The notes under the pieces were generated by a model that made no database searches, was not told where the DNA came from, and saw nothing but the letters and a program-made list of their open reading frames with translations. Positions 30,253 through 32,702 of a stretch of 32,702 bases of DNA are shown here, in pieces; positions within the stretch are counted from its first letter, which is position 1; every line of letters begins with the position of its first letter. Position numbers and translations under genes: made by a program. This DNA is from Chara braunii. Its lineage: Eukaryota; Streptophyta; Charophyceae; Charales; Characeae. Location of the stretch: positions 956,958-989,659 of the forward strand of contig BFEA01000068.1 in assembly GCA_003427395.1 (NCBI GenBank), read 5' to 3'.

Positions 30253-31099
30253 CTGTTTGTAGCCTTTGATCCTCGACGACTGGAATCGAGGAAGAAAGCA
30301 AAGGAGATCTTGGAGAACTTTGAAATTTGCTATGACAAAGCCTTGACCCTGAAGAAGACGGATGATGGTAAGGACTCTTGGGAATTCTTAGGATGTCGTT
30401 TGAGTGTTAGAAGGAATTTCCTTTCCTGGGCTGGTGTCTGGCTATGAAGAACGAGAAGGAATTAACAGCCATTTCGTCAAAACGGACATATTATATTTTT
30501 TGAACGAAATCAAAACTGACTTTTTTTGCCAAAATCCGGTCGGAATGTTTTGCTCCTCGGGGGACCCCCAACATGTATCTGGTCTATGGTTGAGACCAGA
30601 TACAAAAAAAAAAAAAAAAAAAAAATCTGGTCTTAACCATAGACCAGATACATGTAGGGGGTCTGGGAACGGCGGACCCCCAGGAGCAAAAAATTCCGAC
30701 CGGATTTTGGCAAAAAAAGTCAGTTTTGATTTCGTTCAAAAAATATAATATGTCCGTTTTGACGAAATGGCTGTTAATTGCTCGAGGCCCGAGGGCGAAG
30801 ATTTGATTTTTAGAGTTTTTCAGAACTTTGAGTCATGGTCGAGTAAGAAGTTGAAGATGGCTGTTGTGATGAGCACGCTCCACACAATCTATCAGAACTC
30901 GATGACACGCATGGGATTGATCGAGACACTCTTGCTGTTGAAGTTGGAACTGAGAAGAAGGAATTATCCAGACCATTTTTTCGGAAGGGCCCTGAGAAAC
31001 TTCGCCAGGGACAAGAACCCCCTATGGAAGTTGCTGGCTGAAATGCTGGTAGGAGGATGGAAAGAGAGGACCTCTTTGACGAACCGGGGGAGCATGTAG
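30253..31099 (+). pseudogene. 3' part of a Penelope-like RT, split by a foldback
   Basis: The frame resumes at LFVAFDPRRLESRKKAKEIL, the segment expected just after a YVDD motif, and continues through LKKT..DSWEFLGCRLSV to about 30420. After the inserted element it continues as FQNFESWSSKKLKMAV...LRRRNYPDHFFGRAL (30800-31000) and stops at 31099. The FLG word and the K..V..L..I..NS..EL..R.YP pattern fit the region downstream of the palm and the thumb of Penelope-like RTs. The left border meets hairpin-rich DNA abruptly. This copy overlaps the end of the copy at 17742 by roughly a dozen residues, so the two look like separate fragments, not halves of one gene. Neither fragment is functional. 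Confidence 0.65.
30462..30777. mobile_element. 316-bp foldback element inserted in the RT pseudogene
   Basis: The ends TTAACAGCCATTTCGTCAAA and its complement are followed by about 90 bp of near-perfect inverted arm on each side. They meet in a centre where ATCTGGTCT..AGACCAGAT hairpins flank a 22-nt A tract. TTAA (or AATT) is present at both junctions, consistent with a 4-bp target duplication. An asymmetric indel sits near 30655-30685. Confidence 0.9.
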
Positions 31100-32390
31100 C
31101 TTCTATGCCCTTGTCGGATGCGGGTTAAGAGTTTCTTGCGGAATGTATGAAGTTTTTGTAGTTGTTGTTGTTGTTTTTTCTTTACAATGGAAACCATAGT
31201 GGGATGGATAGGGGACCTGGGACCACTCCCGCTTGTAGCGAAGATAGCGTATTGTGAAAGTTGTCGTTGACTCGCTGGAGGTAGAACGAGGCTGTGTAGG
31301 GATAGAGCCTGGCTGTCGGTGCTGTGCTTTTTTGCGACAACATGGATATCATTTTTAAAGACAGGCCGGTCAGGGTAGTCAACCAGGACTTGGTCTGCCT
31401 TTTTCGCCTGACAGGGTTGTTGAGTAGGGGTATGACTCGGAACCAAAGACTGTCAGTAGTTGTGTTAGCATGTTTGTTTGTTGACAGTAGGCCTGTGTTG
31501 TAGACACATGGGTTCCTCGCCTGCTCTTTCGGACCGGGCCTGGGATCTTGTCATTTTGGTTTGGATATTAACTGGCTAATGGTCGGTTGGACTCCTTCTC
31601 GGTGCTCGCACCGAAAGGAGTAAGCAGCGCTTGCTTGTGTTACTCGTCGGGTTTGACGGGAAGATTGGTGGTTCTTGGATGCTGTGGACTGTTGTCGGTG
31701 GCGTTTTGCGCGTTGTGCTAATTCTTATGGCATTTTCTGAGCCGAGATTACTCGATTGTTGTGCATGTTCAAGCATTCGTGTGTCACTTCTTGCATCCAC
31801 CTGTTGCCACATGTACTTCAAAAATCCACGTTCAGTTTTCTCAACTTGGGCAGTGGGACTTCACCCAAGAAAGGAGTGATGGTAAACATGAGGAGCTCCC
31901 CCTTTTCTTCATAAATTATTTTTCCTTCTTTTTTTGTTTTTTCTTTTCACGTCCGCGTTGCTTTTCTGACCTCTGTTGCGGTCATATGAAAGTTTACACA
32001 AAAAAAAAAAGAAGGTTCACATATTGTCAGAAGACTAAGAACTGCGGCGAGGTCCCACAAGCAAAGAGGATTGGATTGAGCGCCTGAATTTGGCCGCGTC
32101 TGTGGACAAGTGCAGAAAATCGAGATTGAACCTGTGTTAAATTCCGGGCCGCCCGGCGGCCCAGCCTCCATCCGGCAGGGGTCCCGGGCGGCCCGGCCGG
32201 TTGGGTCCCCCGGTTCGATGCCGGGCGGGCCCAGCGCATTTTTGGGCGGGGGGTGGGGGAGGCCTGTTTCGACTTTTCTGGGCCTTGGGAGCCTCCCCGC
32301 CCCCCCACGCAAAAAATTTTCGCCGCGCCCGCTTCGAATTCGAAGAATCACGCTGCTCCCGCCGCTGCCCAGTGAACTGGTCGAAGTGAG
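31100..32390. other. Region without a recognised gene
   Basis: Minus-strand frames at 31000-31450 and 31947-32636 are open but resemble nothing I recognise. A T-arm-like word lies at 32209-32225 within a GC-rich stretch. Confidence 0.4.
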
Positions 32391-32399
32391 GGCCGCGCC

Positions 32400-32600
32400 G
32401 AGGTAGTGCTCCCACCCGTCGCTGCCCCGAGGTAGTGCTCCTGCCCGTCTCTGCCCCGAGGTAGTGCTCCCGCCAGTCGCTGCCCGCCTTCGCCGAGGTG
32501 GTGCTCCCGCCGTCGACGCCCGTCGCTGCCCGCCATCGCCGAGGTGCCCGTCGTCACTGCCGCCGTCGCTGCCCGTTTCCCAGCTCGTCCTCGCTGCCCG
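32400..32600. repeat. Minisatellite GAGGTAGTGCTCCYGCC
   Basis: Units start at 32400, 32429, 32458 and 32495 (period 29, then 37), grading into GTCGCTGCCCG repeats. Confidence 0.9.
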
Positions 32601-32641
32601 TCGTCGTTGATACGGTACCATTGCGTGAAGTGCCACGTGTC

Positions 32642-32643
<2 letters not shown>

Positions 32644-32702
<59 letters not shown>
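32644..32702. repeat. CT microsatellite at the window end
   Basis: (CT)n continues to the last base. Confidence 0.97.

Larger units (their letters stand above)
17065..32702 (+). other. Probable third intron (open-ended) of the Ca2+-ATPase gene
   Basis: The GTGAGT donor at 17065 opens an intron for which no acceptor plus family-like coding sequence was recognised before the window ends. Either the intron exceeds 15.6 kb or the next exon falls in the N gap. The RT copies, U6-like fragment and hairpin arrays downstream may all be intronic; this is inference. Confidence 0.5.

Noticed and set aside
32209-32225. Perfect tRNA T-arm-like hairpin CCCGGTTCGATGCCGGG
   Set aside because: No D arm, anticodon arm or acceptor stem can be placed around it; the GC-rich setting makes chance likely, though a SINE relic is possible.
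31947-32636. 229-codon minus-strand open frame
   Set aside because: Much of it is translated from the GAGGTAGTGCTCC minisatellite and GC-rich repeat; composition explains it.
17065-32702. Next Ca2+-ATPase exon with the CETMG and DKTGTLT motifs
   Set aside because: No plus-strand segment with these residues and splice sites was recognised; probably in the gap or beyond the window.

Overview
The window looks nuclear and eukaryotic, from a large, repeat-swollen genome of a plant or green-alga type. The signs are spliceosomal exons with GT..AG borders, very long introns, non-LTR retroelements with poly-A tails, U6 snRNA pseudogenes, many small inverted-repeat elements and long CT/GA microsatellites. 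A charophyte alga such as Chara would fit, but that is inference. An 885-nt gap (20044-20928) and three single Ns show it is a draft scaffold.

One host gene is recognisable. Three short plus-strand exons (1274-1358, 9861-9916, 17022-17064) read in matching phase into the TM3/TM4 loop, the PEGLP calcium-binding helix and the start of the cytosolic segment of a type IIB P-type Ca2+-ATPase. The introns between them are 8502 and 7105 nt. The next expected exon, carrying the DKTGT phosphorylation site, was not found; it may lie in the gap or beyond the window. Most of the window is therefore probably intronic.

Layout: 1-3500 holds microsatellites, foldbacks, a 456-bp TIR element (1594-2049) and a TIR-bounded 1-kb element with tandem poly-A units. 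3500-6590 holds a tRNA-derived SINE followed by a 5'-truncated LINE, both on the minus strand. 6590-12500 is mostly repeat debris around exon 2. 12500-17060 holds MITEs with TTAA ends, a U6 retropseudogene with target-site duplications and a second MITE family. 17500-18840 is a frameshifted Penelope-like reverse transcriptase. 21100-25640 is GC-rich unassigned DNA with a palindrome and a second U6-like fragment. 25700-30240 is dense in hairpins. 30250-31100 is the 3' part of another reverse transcriptase copy, split by a foldback element. The end is minisatellite and a CT tract.

The strongest candidate for something undescribed is at 25992-26828. Ten hairpins share an almost invariant apical part (ATT, 12-nt loop, AAT and a bulged G), while their lower stems differ in sequence yet remain base-paired. 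Two further hairpin-bearing repeat families follow at 27.1-27.4 kb and 28.2-29.3 kb, also with compensatory changes. No protein gene explains this region.
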